From: JAJDTQ01 sp963422385
Lineage (GTDB): Bacteria; Desulfobacterota; Binatia; UBA9968; JAJDTQ01
Length of the DNA: 64,000 nucleotides
Assembly (NCBI GenBank): GCA_963422385.1
Contig: OY729432.1
Location: 1,364,001 to 1,428,000, forward strand
Direction: 5' to 3'
Shown here in pieces: positions 26,509 to 33,807 of the stretch (position 1 is its first letter; every line of letters starts with the position of its first letter). The notes under the pieces are model-generated. The model was given only the letters and a program-made list of their open reading frames with translations. It was not told where the DNA came from and made no database searches. A program made the translations under genes and the position numbers.

Positions 26509-26763
26509 GCGCCGCGACGGGACTAGGCGCGTAGCGCCGTTTCATTCCGAGTCCCGGCCGCAACGGAGCGTAGCGGAGTGGAGGACCCCGCCGCAGGCGG
26601 GGTTGGCGGGCTGAGCAAGCGTGGCACAATGGACCGGCACAGAGGAGAGCGTTTTCTCTCCACCTGCACCGCCCCCTTCTGCGGTTCCGCCTGCACGGCG
26701 TCGGGAATGAGTGGAGACCGGCCTGCCTGCCCGGCACACGTCGGCTACCAGTACGGATGCGCC

Positions 26764-26792
26764 GGCGCAGGCAGGCTTGAAGCCCGCTACAA
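26764..26792. repeat. GC-rich hairpin repeat, copy 2
   Basis: Read on the minus strand, the unit starts TTGTAGCGGGCTTCAAGCC and ends TGCGCC. It matches the unit at 13320-13354 in order and ends (TGTAGG/CGGG, TTTCAAA/CTTCAAG centre, GCGCC end) with shortened arms. It lies directly beyond the ssb terminator. Confidence 0.5.
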
Positions 26793-26829
26793 AATGAAAG
26801 GGGGACCGGCGCCGTGGCGCCGGTCCCCC
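26791..26829 (-). terminator. Rho-independent terminator of the ssb transcript
   Basis: A perfect 14-bp stem (26816-26829 with 26800-26813) has only a 2-nt centre. On the minus strand it is followed by CTTTCATTTT. It lies 19 bases past the ssb stop codon. Confidence 0.8.
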
Positions 26830-26848
26830 GATGCGGGAGGGTCCGGAA

Positions 26849-27301
26849 CTAGAACGGCATCTTGGAGTCCGCCGTCTGCGAAACGGCATCGCCCGCCAGC
26901 GCGGCCGAACCTTTCACGGACGCATGGGCATCCGTCGCAGCGCCGTTGCCGTTCGCGCGATCGAGGAACTGGATACGCGACCCGGGAACGAGCAGGATCT
27001 CGGTCGAGAACCGGTCGGAGTCCTCGCCGTCCTTCCTCCAGCGCCGCGTCTGCATTTTGCCCGCGACGTAGACCAGGCGGCCCTTCTTCGCGTTCTTGAC
27101 GAGCATGTCGACCAGCCCGGGCTGGAAGGTGACGACCCTGTGCCATTCGGTTCTGTCGATGCGCTCGCCGGCCTTGTCGATATACGACTCGTCGGTCGCG
27201 ATGCTCGGGTTGGCTAGGCGGCCGCCCGACACCAAGTGATTCACGGTCACGTCGACGCCGAGGTGACCGATGACTTCCGCGCGATTCAACCCGAAGCTCA
27301 T
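26849..27301 (-). CDS. ssb: Single-stranded DNA-binding protein, plasmid type
   Basis: The 150-residue OB-fold protein begins FGLNRAEVIGHLGVDVTVN and contains ERIDRTEWHRVVTF and LVYVAGKMQTRRW, the SSB core. The C-terminal tip reads DSKMPF, a variant of the acidic DDDIPF tail that recruits repair and replication partners, with fewer acidic residues. It follows a small unknown gene by 22 bases and ends in a strong terminator. The context of DUF2493 and small orphan genes suggests it came from a plasmid or integrative element rather than being the chromosomal housekeeping copy. Confidence 0.88.
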   Translation of the reverse strand: MSFGLNRAEVIGHLGVDVTVNHLVSGGRLANPSIATDESYIDKAGERIDRTEWHRVVTFQPGLVDMLVKNAKKGRLVYVAGKMQTRRWRKDGEDSDRFSTEILLVPGSRIQFLDRANGNGAATDAHASVKGSAALAGDAVSQTADSKMPF

Positions 27302-27323
27302 GATGATCTCCTTGCGATCTGGC

Positions 27324-27539
27324 TTATGACGATGGGTTGGAGAACGGCGGTACCGGAACCTCTCGCTCCAGCCCCTTCTCCGTTAACTCTTCTTCCGCTT
27401 TCCTCCAACTCCGGTTCTCGGGAACCTTGCGGTCGGGACAGCGCCGGGCGAGCTTGTCGGCGAGGTCGATGCTGATTACGGCGAGCAACATCCCCCCGGC
27501 CGGTGTGACGGGGTCGTAGTCGTGGTACAGGTCGAACAT
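27324..27539 (-). CDS. Small hypothetical protein upstream of ssb
   Basis: A 71-residue protein (starts MFDLYHDYDPVTPAGG) has a hydrophobic stretch LLAVISIDLADKLA and a charged C-terminus. It is not recognised. It ends 22 bases before ssb on the same strand, consistent with one transcript. The acidic, aromatic N-terminus and close coupling to ssb argue that it is real. Confidence 0.5.
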   Translation of the reverse strand: MFDLYHDYDPVTPAGGMLLAVISIDLADKLARRCPDRKVPENRSWRKAEEELTEKGLEREVPVPPFSNPSS

Positions 27540-27559
27540 TCCGGGCCTCCTGAGTCTGG

Positions 27560-28075
27560 GCCGCGCCCGGCGCGGGAAGGACCCACTCTTTCCCGTCCGC
27601 CGGTCGCCCGCAGTCTGTACAGGCATCGCCGGCAGGCCGGCTGCCGCAGCGCACGCACCGACCGTCGTCGAGGCGGGCCTGCCGGCGCTTGGCGCTGGCG
27701 GCTCCCCGGCCTTGCGTTTCGCCTTCGGATCCCTGCCCCCGTACTTCTCACCCCGGGCCCTGGCTTCGGCGTATCGGGAGCGGTCGGCTGCACGGCGGTT
27801 GTCGGCGCACCGGACGAACTGGCGGCGGGCCGGCGCCTCAGGCCCCCTTCCGCACTTCGTGCAGACCCCCCGCGGGATCCGCTCGGCGGTCACGCTCACG
27901 CTCGCTGGCCGGGTTCCTGCGGCGCTTGATGCCCGCGGCGCGGCGCCGGGCGTCGCGGGCTCGATCCGATGCCCGGCGTTTTGCGGAGCACGCACCGCAC
28001 AAGGCAAACCCGTCCTCGGGCCGGCGGACGCCCGGCCGGTGGCGGGCCGGCAGGATGTCCCCCGGAGTGCGCCGC
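27560..28075 (-). pseudogene. Frameshifted Cys-rich (zinc-knuckle repeat) protein
   Basis: Three reading frames in sequence give pieces of one pattern. ALCGACSAKRRASDRARDARR lies near 28000, GVCTKCGRG...CADNRRAADRSRYAEARARG near 27850-27750, and GRCVRCGSRPAGDACTDCG near 27650-27590. Each unit has paired Cys, a basic RAADRxRYAxxR stretch and a Gly-rich turn, as in tandem HNH-like zinc-knuckle proteins of plasmids. At least two frameshifts separate them, so no intact product is made. Limits are approximate. Confidence 0.5.
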
Positions 28076-28402
28076 TCAGCCCTTCTGGCGACGGTCGGCG
28101 AAGATTCCCAGACTTCGCCAGCCCCACAGCTGCACCCCGCAATGCCTCAGCTTGACCCCGGTCGCGATGATGATCTCGTCGCGGGCAGGCCGCATGGTCT
28201 CGACGGCCTTCAGCGGCAGGATCGTGCCGCGCGCCTTGCGCCGGCCCTTTGAGGCCGTGCCGTCGGTGGGGACGGGGACGATGTCGCCGTTGGCGAGCGA
28301 GCGAAAAGTCTCCACCACATAGCGGTCGTCTTCGAGACCGCCGCCGACGAAATGGGTAAGAAACGTGCGCGCGTCGCCGCGCGGGGCGAGGACCGTCTGC
28401 AT
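28076..28402 (-). CDS. Hypothetical protein heading the accessory minus-strand block
   Basis: A 108-residue protein starts MQTVLAPRGDARTFLTHFVGG and ends in a basic tail. AAGGAG nine bases before ATG 28402 is an excellent ribosome site, which rejects longer starts. No family is recognised. It leads the run unknown gene, zinc-knuckle relic, small gene, ssb. Confidence 0.6.
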   Translation of the reverse strand: MQTVLAPRGDARTFLTHFVGGGLEDDRYVVETFRSLANGDIVPVPTDGTASKGRRKARGTILPLKAVETMRPARDEIIIATGVKLRHCGVQLWGWRSLGIFADRRQKG

Positions 28403-28693
28403 CGTGCCGTGCTCCTTCGATAGGTGAAAGGGGGACAGCGGCAGCACCCCTCCCTCCAGAGCGCCGCTCGTGGCCGGACCTCTTCTCTCGGCGGTGTGGG
28501 GCTTTTCGGGGGGCGCCCTAACGGCGATTGTCTCGACGGCTACGCGGATACGCGGAGGCGGCGCATGATCGCGGCCGGCGCTCTCGTCAGATCGGCGGCG
28601 GCACAATACAAGGAACCGGGAAGCAGCGAGGCTGGAATGACAAAGATCGCACTTGGTGTTATAGAATACGGGCAGTAAGAGGCGGGATCTGGA

Positions 28694-29083
28694 TTGCAGA
28701 CATTCAAGACCAAGGCGTTTGCCCGGTTCACCGATCGCGAGGGAATCGACGATGCCGCCTTGTGCGAGGCCGTGGGTCGTGCCCGGAGCGGTTTGGTCGA
28801 TGCCGATTTGGGCGGCGGCGTGATCAAGCAGCGTGTTGCCCGCAAGGGTGGTGGCCGGTCCGGCGGGTTCCGCACGATCGTGCTGTTTCGCCGGGGCGAG
28901 CTGGCGTTTTTCGTCTATGGGTTCGCCAAGAGCGGCCGGGAGAACCTTCGCCGGGACTAGCTTGCGACCTTCCAGCGGCTGGCCGACGAGTATCTGGCAC
29001 TGGAGCCGTCGGGCCTCGCGGCGGCACAGGCGGTTGGAGCGATAACCGAGGTGAAATGCGATGACCAAGCAATACAAGAGTGA
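28694..29083 (+). pseudogene. RelE/HigB-type toxin with an in-frame stop
   Basis: The first 88 codons from TTG 28694 encode MQTFKTKAFARF...GLVDADLGGGVIKQRVAR...GGFRTIVLFRRGELAFFVYGFAKS, a RelE/ParE-superfamily toxin of the HigB-like group that usually precedes an XRE antitoxin. A TAG at 28958-28960 then interrupts it. The same frame continues for 40 sensible codons (LATFQRLADEYLALEPSGL) to a TGA at 29083 inside the antitoxin start, the normal overlap for such pairs. I infer a nonsense mutation, most simply GAG to TAG. Because the core fold precedes the stop, residual activity cannot be ruled out. Confidence 0.75.
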
Positions 29084-29378
29084 AGCGCTGGCGGCCGCGC
29101 ACGAGGCAGCGCTCGGACTGGCCGAGGCCGATTTGATGTCGAAGCGAACCATGCGGGCGTTCGACGAGATGTGCCTGACGCCGGTCGAGGAGATGGCGCC
29201 GGAGGACATCCGCGCGCTCCGGCTTCGCGAGAACGCAAGCCAAGCGGTATTCGCCCGCTACCTCAACGTGACGACCGGGCTGGTCAGCCAGTGGGAGCGT
29301 GGCGAGAAGCGGCCACGCGGCGCGTCTTTGAAGCTCCTGACGCTGGTGGCGAAGAATGGCCTAATGGCGGTTGCGTGA
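29061..29378 (+). CDS. HigA/NadS-like XRE-family antitoxin
   Basis: The 105 residues end in a helix-turn-helix (residues 52-98: LRLRENASQAVFARYLNV..GLVSQWERGEKRP) typical of antitoxins that sit downstream of HigB-type toxins and repress their own operon. The N-terminal part, with AALGLAEADLMSKRTMRAFDE, would bind the toxin. It is intact although its toxin carries a stop codon. Confidence 0.85.
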   Translation: MTKQYKSEALAAAHEAALGLAEADLMSKRTMRAFDEMCLTPVEEMAPEDIRALRLRENASQAVFARYLNVTTGLVSQWERGEKRPRGASLKLLTLVAKNGLMAVA

Positions 29379-29478
29379 AGAAGCGCACTAATCGCGACTT
29401 CGCCCTGCACGACCGGGGCATCTGTGGAAGACGGAAAAGTTGGTACGAATGATAACTGCGCCGTGAGAGGAATAGCCA

Positions 29479-29637
29479 GTGATTCCGGAAAGAGACAGAC
29501 CCATTTGGCCCGATTGGAAGAGGAACATTTTCTTGAGATTTCTAGCGCCGTTTGAGTACTGGTCAAGGTGGTTTTTCTACCTCTTCAATATTTCGGCGCT
29601 CTTTCGGTTGACGATCGAGACTCTAGGGAAGGTCTGA
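29479..29637 (+). CDS. Possible small aromatic-rich protein cut by the IS element
   Basis: From GTG 29479 a frame of 52 codons encodes an Arg/Trp start followed by a hydrophobic, aromatic run (FLAPFEYWSRWFFYLFNI), suggesting a membrane-binding peptide. GAGG lies nine bases upstream. Its last codons and stop fall inside the left end of the IS element (from 29626), so the original C-terminus is lost. It could equally be a chance frame. Confidence 0.3.
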   Translation: MIPERDRPIWPDWKRNIFLRFLAPFEYWSRWFFYLFNISALFRLTIETLGKV

Positions 29638-30467
29638 ACAGACCCGATATTGACGGGTACAGGGTTCATCGCGTCCGTTGGTGAAAGCGGGAAGCTGTCC
29701 GAGAGCGGCCTGTGGTCGGTTTACACGCAAGCAAGGACGAATCAAGGCGCGGTCTGCGACCGATCGGCCCGCTTGCCGCCGCCGCGCGGCGGCAGCAGAC
29801 GGAACGGCCCCGGGTCAGGCGGTGTCGTAGCGCCGGGCGATGAGCAGATTGGTGAACCCGAGCAGCACGGCGATACGCTGGGTGTTCTTCGCCAGCCCCC
29901 GGCAGCGCACCTTGGCGTAGCCGAAGTGGCGCTTCACGTACAGGAACGGGTGCTCCACCTTGGCCCGCACCGAGGCCTTGCGCTTCTCCGCCGCCTCCTC
30001 CGGTCCCGCCTTGTCCAACAGCTTGCGCTTGCCGGGCTTCATCGCCACCTGCCAGTCCACGTCCGTGTCCCGGTTCTCCTCGCGCTTGCCCACCCCCTGG
30101 TAGCCGGCGTCGCCCCACACCTGCTCCTCGCCCCCGTGCAGCAGCGCGTGCGCCGTCGCCACGTCCGAGGCGTTGGCTGGCGTCGTCTCCAGACTGTGCG
30201 TCAAGCCCGACTGCGCGTCCACACCAATAACCCCCAGCGGATAGGGACGCGGACCGCGCCCGGCCTTCGGATAGAACGGCTCGACCCGCTTCTCCAGCCG
30301 CTCTCAAGGGATCAGCGCCTCCATCTTCTCGAGAAACGCCTCGCGCCGCGTGTGACGCTTCTTCAGATCGTGCTCCAGCTCCGCAAACGTCGCTTGCTCC
30401 ATGGCCCGCTCTCCACTCCGTCATCAATAAACCCATTCTGCCAAAACCGACTTGTTCAGACTTTCCT
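29626..30467. mobile_element. IS5-type insertion sequence, non-autonomous
   Basis: The ends match as imperfect inverted repeats. GGGAAGGTCTGAACA at 29626-29640 and the reverse complement of 30453-30467 (AGGAAAGTCTGAACA) share 13 of 15 bases. A TA flanks both ends (29624-29625 and 30468-30469), consistent with a 2-bp target duplication. The 842-bp element carries one decayed transposase on the minus strand. It separates a small + strand frame from the Phd antitoxin gene. Confidence 0.75.
29815..30402 (-). pseudogene. IS5-family transposase, stop codon and internal deletion
   Basis: The frame starts at ATG 30402 (MEQATFAELEHDLKKRHTRR). It hits TGA after EKMEALIP, where members have Trp, and continues in frame with ERLEKRVEPFYPKAGRGPRP. 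It then jumps directly to GVIGVDAQSGLTHS...FGDAGYQG-like and KASVRAKVEHPF. About 130 residues between these, including the first catalytic Asp of the DDE triad, are missing. The C-terminal part with the second Asp (GDAGYQGV) and the Glu in RAKVEHPF is preserved. Confidence 0.8.
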
Positions 30468-30513
30468 TAATGCTTTCGCGGCCCGCCCTCGGTCGGGTCG
30501 AGGGGACCTCTTC

Positions 30514-30786
30514 TCAGCCGAGGCTCTCGCGGAGATCTTCCACCGATGAAGGCGCCAGTTCACGGCCTTGGGCGCGGTTGATGGCGGTGAGAAGGCGTTT
30601 GGCGTTCCGGGGAGACCTGAGGAGGTGGGCCGTCTCCAGAAGGCTGGCCAATTCGTCCGCGGAAACCAATGCCACGTCCTCGGCGTTGCGCCTCCGGATA
30701 ATCACCGGCTCTCGCGTATTGGCGACTTGTGCACAGAGTGATGCGAATTCGGCTCTCGCCCGTGTGTACGTTGTCGTGCTTGCCAT
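30514..30786 (-). CDS. Phd/YefM-family antitoxin, toxin partner missing
   Basis: The 90 residues show the Phd fold: TTTYTRARAEFASLCAQVANTREPVIIRRRNAEDVALVSADEL. They end in a C-terminal toxin-binding tail. YefM genes are normally followed at once by a YoeB-type RNase. Here only 46 bases remain before the IS element end at 30467 and they encode no toxin. The insertion or a linked deletion has therefore removed the partner. Confidence 0.82.
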   Translation of the reverse strand: MASTTTYTRARAEFASLCAQVANTREPVIIRRRNAEDVALVSADELASLLETAHLLRSPRNAKRLLTAINRAQGRELAPSSVEDLRESLG

Positions 30787-30910
30787 GACTTTCTGTCTCC
30801 AATCTGTACGGCATCAGCGTACAACTAGGGGCGTTTTCTGTCCAGCCGCCCCGCGACTCGGCCGCGTGTCCTCGTCTATCCCTCTTGACTCCGGGGACAT
30901 GATTGTCTAC

Positions 30911-30925
30911 TAATCATAACTATTA
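30911..30925 (+). promoter_or_regulatory. Candidate PerR/Fur-type operator
   Basis: TAATCATAACTATTA lies 17 bases before the rubrerythrin start. It has the AT-rich TAAT...ATTA arms and 15-base length of PerR/Fur boxes, though the centre is not symmetrical. A PerR-like gene is the third gene of the same cluster. This is inference from position and composition. Confidence 0.35.
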
Positions 30926-30942
30926 CTGATAAGGAGGAATCT

Positions 30943-31386
30943 ATGGCAAGCATCAATGGCACCAAGAGCCACGAGAATCTGAAGAACGCCTTTGCGGGCG
31001 AGTCTCAGGCCAATCGGCGCTATCTCTACTTCGCGCGTCAGGCGGACATCGAGGGTTACCCCGACATGGGCGGACTCTTCCGCGACACCTCGGAGGCGGA
31101 GACGGGCCACGCGTTCGGTCACCTGGACTTCCTCAAGGAAGTCGGCGATCCCTGTACCGGCGTTCCCATCGGCAGCACCGAGAAGAACCTCAAGTCCGCG
31201 GTGGAGGGTGAGACCTACGAGTACACCGAGATGTACCCCGGCTTCGCCAAGACCGCCCGGGACGAGAACCTGGAGGAGCTGGCCGAGTGGTTCGAGACTC
31301 TGGCCAAGGCCGAGAAGTCCCATGCCGGCCGTTTCAACAAGGGGCTGCAGGCCGTCGCCGGCAAGGACCCCGCGGACGCCGGTTGA
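30943..31386 (+). CDS. Rubrerythrin, diiron domain only
   Basis: It reduces hydrogen peroxide using a diiron centre in the cytoplasm. The 147 residues form the four-helix bundle with iron ligands in GESQANRRY (Glu near 20), SEAETGH (near 50), EGETYEY (near 90) and AKAEKSH (near 122). The C-terminal rubredoxin domain of classical rubrerythrin is absent, so electrons must come from another protein. AAGGAGG precedes ATG 30943. It opens a cluster with DUF3501 and a PerR-like regulator. Confidence 0.92.
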   Translation: MASINGTKSHENLKNAFAGESQANRRYLYFARQADIEGYPDMGGLFRDTSEAETGHAFGHLDFLKEVGDPCTGVPIGSTEKNLKSAVEGETYEYTEMYPGFAKTARDENLEELAEWFETLAKAEKSHAGRFNKGLQAVAGKDPADAG

Positions 31387-31413
31387 TCCGTCGTTAGTCC
31401 GGTCATTCGGAGT

Positions 31414-31461
31414 CTTCCCGCCCTGCACCCCGAGATATACTCGCGGGGACGGGGCGGGAAG
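31414..31461 (+). promoter_or_regulatory. Long hairpin between rubrerythrin and DUF3501 genes
   Basis: CTTCCCGCCC (31414-31423) pairs with GGGCGGGAAG (31452-31461). Inside it CCCCGAG (31428-31434) pairs with CTCG-C-GGGG (31440-31448), giving a long, once-bulged stem. There is no T tract. It probably sets mRNA stability or partial attenuation, raising rubrerythrin over downstream genes. Confidence 0.5.
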
Positions 31462-31480
31462 GTCCGTCATCTGGCGCAAC

Positions 31481-32053
31481 ATGGAAAAGATCAACCTGAA
31501 CGACATCGTCGGCGCCAACGCCTACGAGCAGAAGCGCGCCGCCTTTCGCCGCGAGATCATCGATCTCAAGAAGCACCGGCGCGTGTCCGTGGGGGACAAG
31601 GTTTCTCTGGTGTTCGAGAACCGGGCCACGGTGATCTTTCAGATACAGGAGATGCTGCGGGCGGAGAGCATCCGCGATCTGGACAAGATCCGGGAAGAGA
31701 TCGACGTCTACAACGAGCTCATTCCGGATGCCGGAGAGCTCAGGGCGACCCTCTTTCTCGAGATCGAGGATCAGACCGACTTGCGCGGGGAGCTGCTCAA
31801 GTTTCTCGGCATCGACGAACGGGTCTTCCTGAGGGTCGGCGCCGATCACGCGATTCGCGCCAGCTTCGAGGAGGGCCGCAGCAAGGCAGACAAGATAAGC
31901 GCGGTGCAGTACATCACCTTCGGCCTCACCCCCGACGAAGCCGAAGCCCTGCACGACCGGGATGCCAGCATCGTGGTCGACCACGAAAACTACCACGCCG
32001 AGGTCCGGTTGACCGCGGCCACGAAGGCGGAGCTGCTCAGCGACTTGGGGTAG
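31481..32053 (+). CDS. DUF3501 family protein
   Basis: The 190 residues start MEKINLNDIVGANAYEQKRAAFR and contain VSVGDKVSLVFENR and IQEMLRAE, as in DUF3501. This family is usually found beside rubrerythrin and a GlpC-like Fe-S protein; biochemical function is not established. The GlpC-like partner is missing here. I chose ATG 31481 although the frame stays open far upstream across rubrerythrin. Confidence 0.88.
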   Translation: MEKINLNDIVGANAYEQKRAAFRREIIDLKKHRRVSVGDKVSLVFENRATVIFQIQEMLRAESIRDLDKIREEIDVYNELIPDAGELRATLFLEIEDQTDLRGELLKFLGIDERVFLRVGADHAIRASFEEGRSKADKISAVQYITFGLTPDEAEALHDRDASIVVDHENYHAEVRLTAATKAELLSDLG

Positions 32054-32083
32054 CCTGCCGCGTACCGCTGCCGGGGATCGTCC

Positions 32084-32458
32084 ATGTCCACGAGACGGAC
32101 ACGACAGCTTGAAGTCGTCTGGGACGTCCTGAAGGACGAGATGTCCCACCCCACCGCCGACCATATCTACGAACGGGTCCGAAGAGAGATTCCGAACATC
32201 AGTCTCGGTACGGTCTACCGGAACCTTCAGAAGCTTGCCGCCGACGGCAAGGTGCAGATCCTCAACATCGACCGCACGCAGCACTTCGATCCGATCTTGA
32301 ACAGACATCCTCATTTTATTTGCGAAAGCTGCGGAAAGGTCTATGATGTCACCCTCGACCGTAGGGAAAAAGCTGAGCCTTTCCTCTCGCCCGACACCGG
32401 TTTTACGGTGACCTCCCACCAGCTATCTCTCTACGGCACGTGCGAGACGTGCTCATGA
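32084..32458 (+). CDS. Fur-family peroxide regulator, PerR-like
   Basis: The 124 residues show the winged helix (residues 1-75, with HPTADHIYERVRREIPNISLGTVYRNLQKL) and the dimer/metal domain with HPHFICESCGKVYDV and a C-terminal CETC pair forming the structural zinc site. The short length and the position behind rubrerythrin favour PerR over Fur. It probably represses this cluster in the absence of peroxide. Confidence 0.88.
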   Translation: MSTRRTRQLEVVWDVLKDEMSHPTADHIYERVRREIPNISLGTVYRNLQKLAADGKVQILNIDRTQHFDPILNRHPHFICESCGKVYDVTLDRREKAEPFLSPDTGFTVTSHQLSLYGTCETCS

Positions 32459-32493
32459 TGCCCGCGGGTCTCGGCAGCGGGCGGGGAGGAGCC

Positions 32494-33354
32494 ATGTCAA
32501 GATGCGTAACGGGTCTTGTGCTCGGGTTGGCGGCCTTGTTGAGCGCTCAGGCCGCCGGAGCCATCTGCAATCCCAACCTGGTCCGGACCATCGGTTCGGG
32601 TCCTCACTTGGCCCGATCCATTGGCCCGCTTGCCAGCGTATCCGCGAAACCGGACATAGGACTCGGCCAGTATCACGTCCGCTGGTTCGGCCACTCGAGC
32701 TTCGCCATCCGTTCCGGCACCGGTACCCGGGTGGTGGCCGACCCCAACTTCGACGTCACGCCGGGGATAGCCGCCGACGCGGTGACCGTCAGCAACGACC
32801 ACTACACCCACAACAATACCGAAGCGGTTCGCGGGAACCCCCTCGTGTTGCGCGGCATCACCCTGGACCAGCGCTGGCAGCCGGTGCGCAAGAAGGTCAA
32901 GGACATCGTGGTGGTGAATCTGCCGAGCGCGCGGAACTACGATTTTTCCCGCATCGCCAACTCGATATTCGTCTACGAGATGGGCAGTCTCTGCATTGCC
33001 CACATGGGCAACATCGGCCACCTGCTGACGGAAAAGCAGCAGAAGCTGCTGCGCCGGGTGGACGTGATGATGATCCCCATCGACGCGCGCAACAATCTGG
33101 CCTTCGAGGATCTGGCCAAGGTCATTGAGCAGGTGAAGCCGCCCATCGTGCTCCCGATGCACTACGACGACCCGACCCAGGCCCGGTACTTCGCGACCTT
33201 TCTCGACGACCGCTATCCGGTGCGGTGGCAGCCTGATTCCCGCCTCGTGCTCACCCGCCGGATGCTTCCCAAGGCAACCGAGCTCTTTGTCCTGCCTCAT
33301 CCCAACCCGAACGCAGGCAGGCGTCGCTGGTACGATTGGGATGCGGAACCATAG
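32494..33354 (+). CDS. Exported metallo-beta-lactamase-fold protein with altered metal motif
   Basis: The 286-residue product has a signal peptide (LVLGLAALLSAQAAGA, cleavage near residue 23). An MBL core of the UlaG/UPF0173-like type follows, with RWFGHSSFAI near 70 and VVADPNFD near 85. Where the family has S-H-x-H-x-D-H, this protein reads SNDHYTHNN (residues 100-108). The first His is Asn and the Asp is Thr. His103 and His106, a later GNIGHLL and PMHYDD histidine remain. It may bind fewer metals or be inactive. ATG 32494 is preferred over 32440, which overlaps perR and would bury the signal peptide. Confidence 0.8.
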   Translation: MSRCVTGLVLGLAALLSAQAAGAICNPNLVRTIGSGPHLARSIGPLASVSAKPDIGLGQYHVRWFGHSSFAIRSGTGTRVVADPNFDVTPGIAADAVTVSNDHYTHNNTEAVRGNPLVLRGITLDQRWQPVRKKVKDIVVVNLPSARNYDFSRIANSIFVYEMGSLCIAHMGNIGHLLTEKQQKLLRRVDVMMIPIDARNNLAFEDLAKVIEQVKPPIVLPMHYDDPTQARYFATFLDDRYPVRWQPDSRLVLTRRMLPKATELFVLPHPNPNAGRRRWYDWDAEP

Positions 33355-33448
33355 AGCCGCGTCGTTTTGGTTCTCGCGGTCGACGTGATACCCGTTTCCG
33401 CTTGGGAACAGGACACCAAGGACACCAACTCGTCCAAAGGAGGCACAC

Positions 33449-33631
33449 GTGGCAGCAGAGTCCGGCATTGGCGCCGTCAAAGAGAAGATACAGGCGCTGA
33501 GAGAAGAGAAGGTCCAGGTTCGGGAGTCCGGCAAGAGGGAGATCCTGCGGCAAAAGATCCGGCGCCTCAAACGGCGGACGCGCAAGCTGTCACGGGAGGC
33601 CAAGCTGAAGCCGCAGGCTGCTGCGGAGTAG
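33449..33631 (+). CDS. Small basic coiled-coil protein, frame continues past its stop
   Basis: The 60 residues (MAAESGIGAVKEKIQALREEK...) form a highly charged heptad-like helix ending in a Lys/Arg-rich segment. AAGGAGG at 33438-33444 supports ATG 33449. The TAG at 33629-33631 is followed in the same frame by 40 codons of Ala/Pro/Glu-rich sequence ending at TAG 33752-33754, which looks like the natural tail of this protein. Either it is recently truncated or some readthrough occurs. No family is recognised. Confidence 0.6.
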   Translation: MAAESGIGAVKEKIQALREEKVQVRESGKREILRQKIRRLKRRTRKLSREAKLKPQAAAE

Positions 33632-33807
33632 GAAAAGCCCGCAGGGAGCGCGGCGAAAGCAGAGAGGGCGGCCCCGGCCGCCGCCGAGCCGGTTGAAGCC
33701 GCGGCCCCGGCCGATACGCCGGAACCGGCCGAGGAGAAGCCCGAAGGCCCATAGGCGACGGGCTCGGGTCCTGCCGGCGACCCGGAAATATCATCCGTTG
33801 CCCTCGC

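Noticed and set aside
30992..32053. Long open frame running from inside rubrerythrin through DUF3501 as one fused protein
   Set aside because: Its first part is an out-of-frame shadow of rubrerythrin; DUF3501 begins at its own ATG 31481 with the family N-terminus.
28958..33631. Reassignment of TAG to a sense codon, because two genes read on sensibly past TAG
   Set aside because: TAG ends recO, ppdK, pilC and pilA at the expected family C-termini, so it is a normal stop in this genome.
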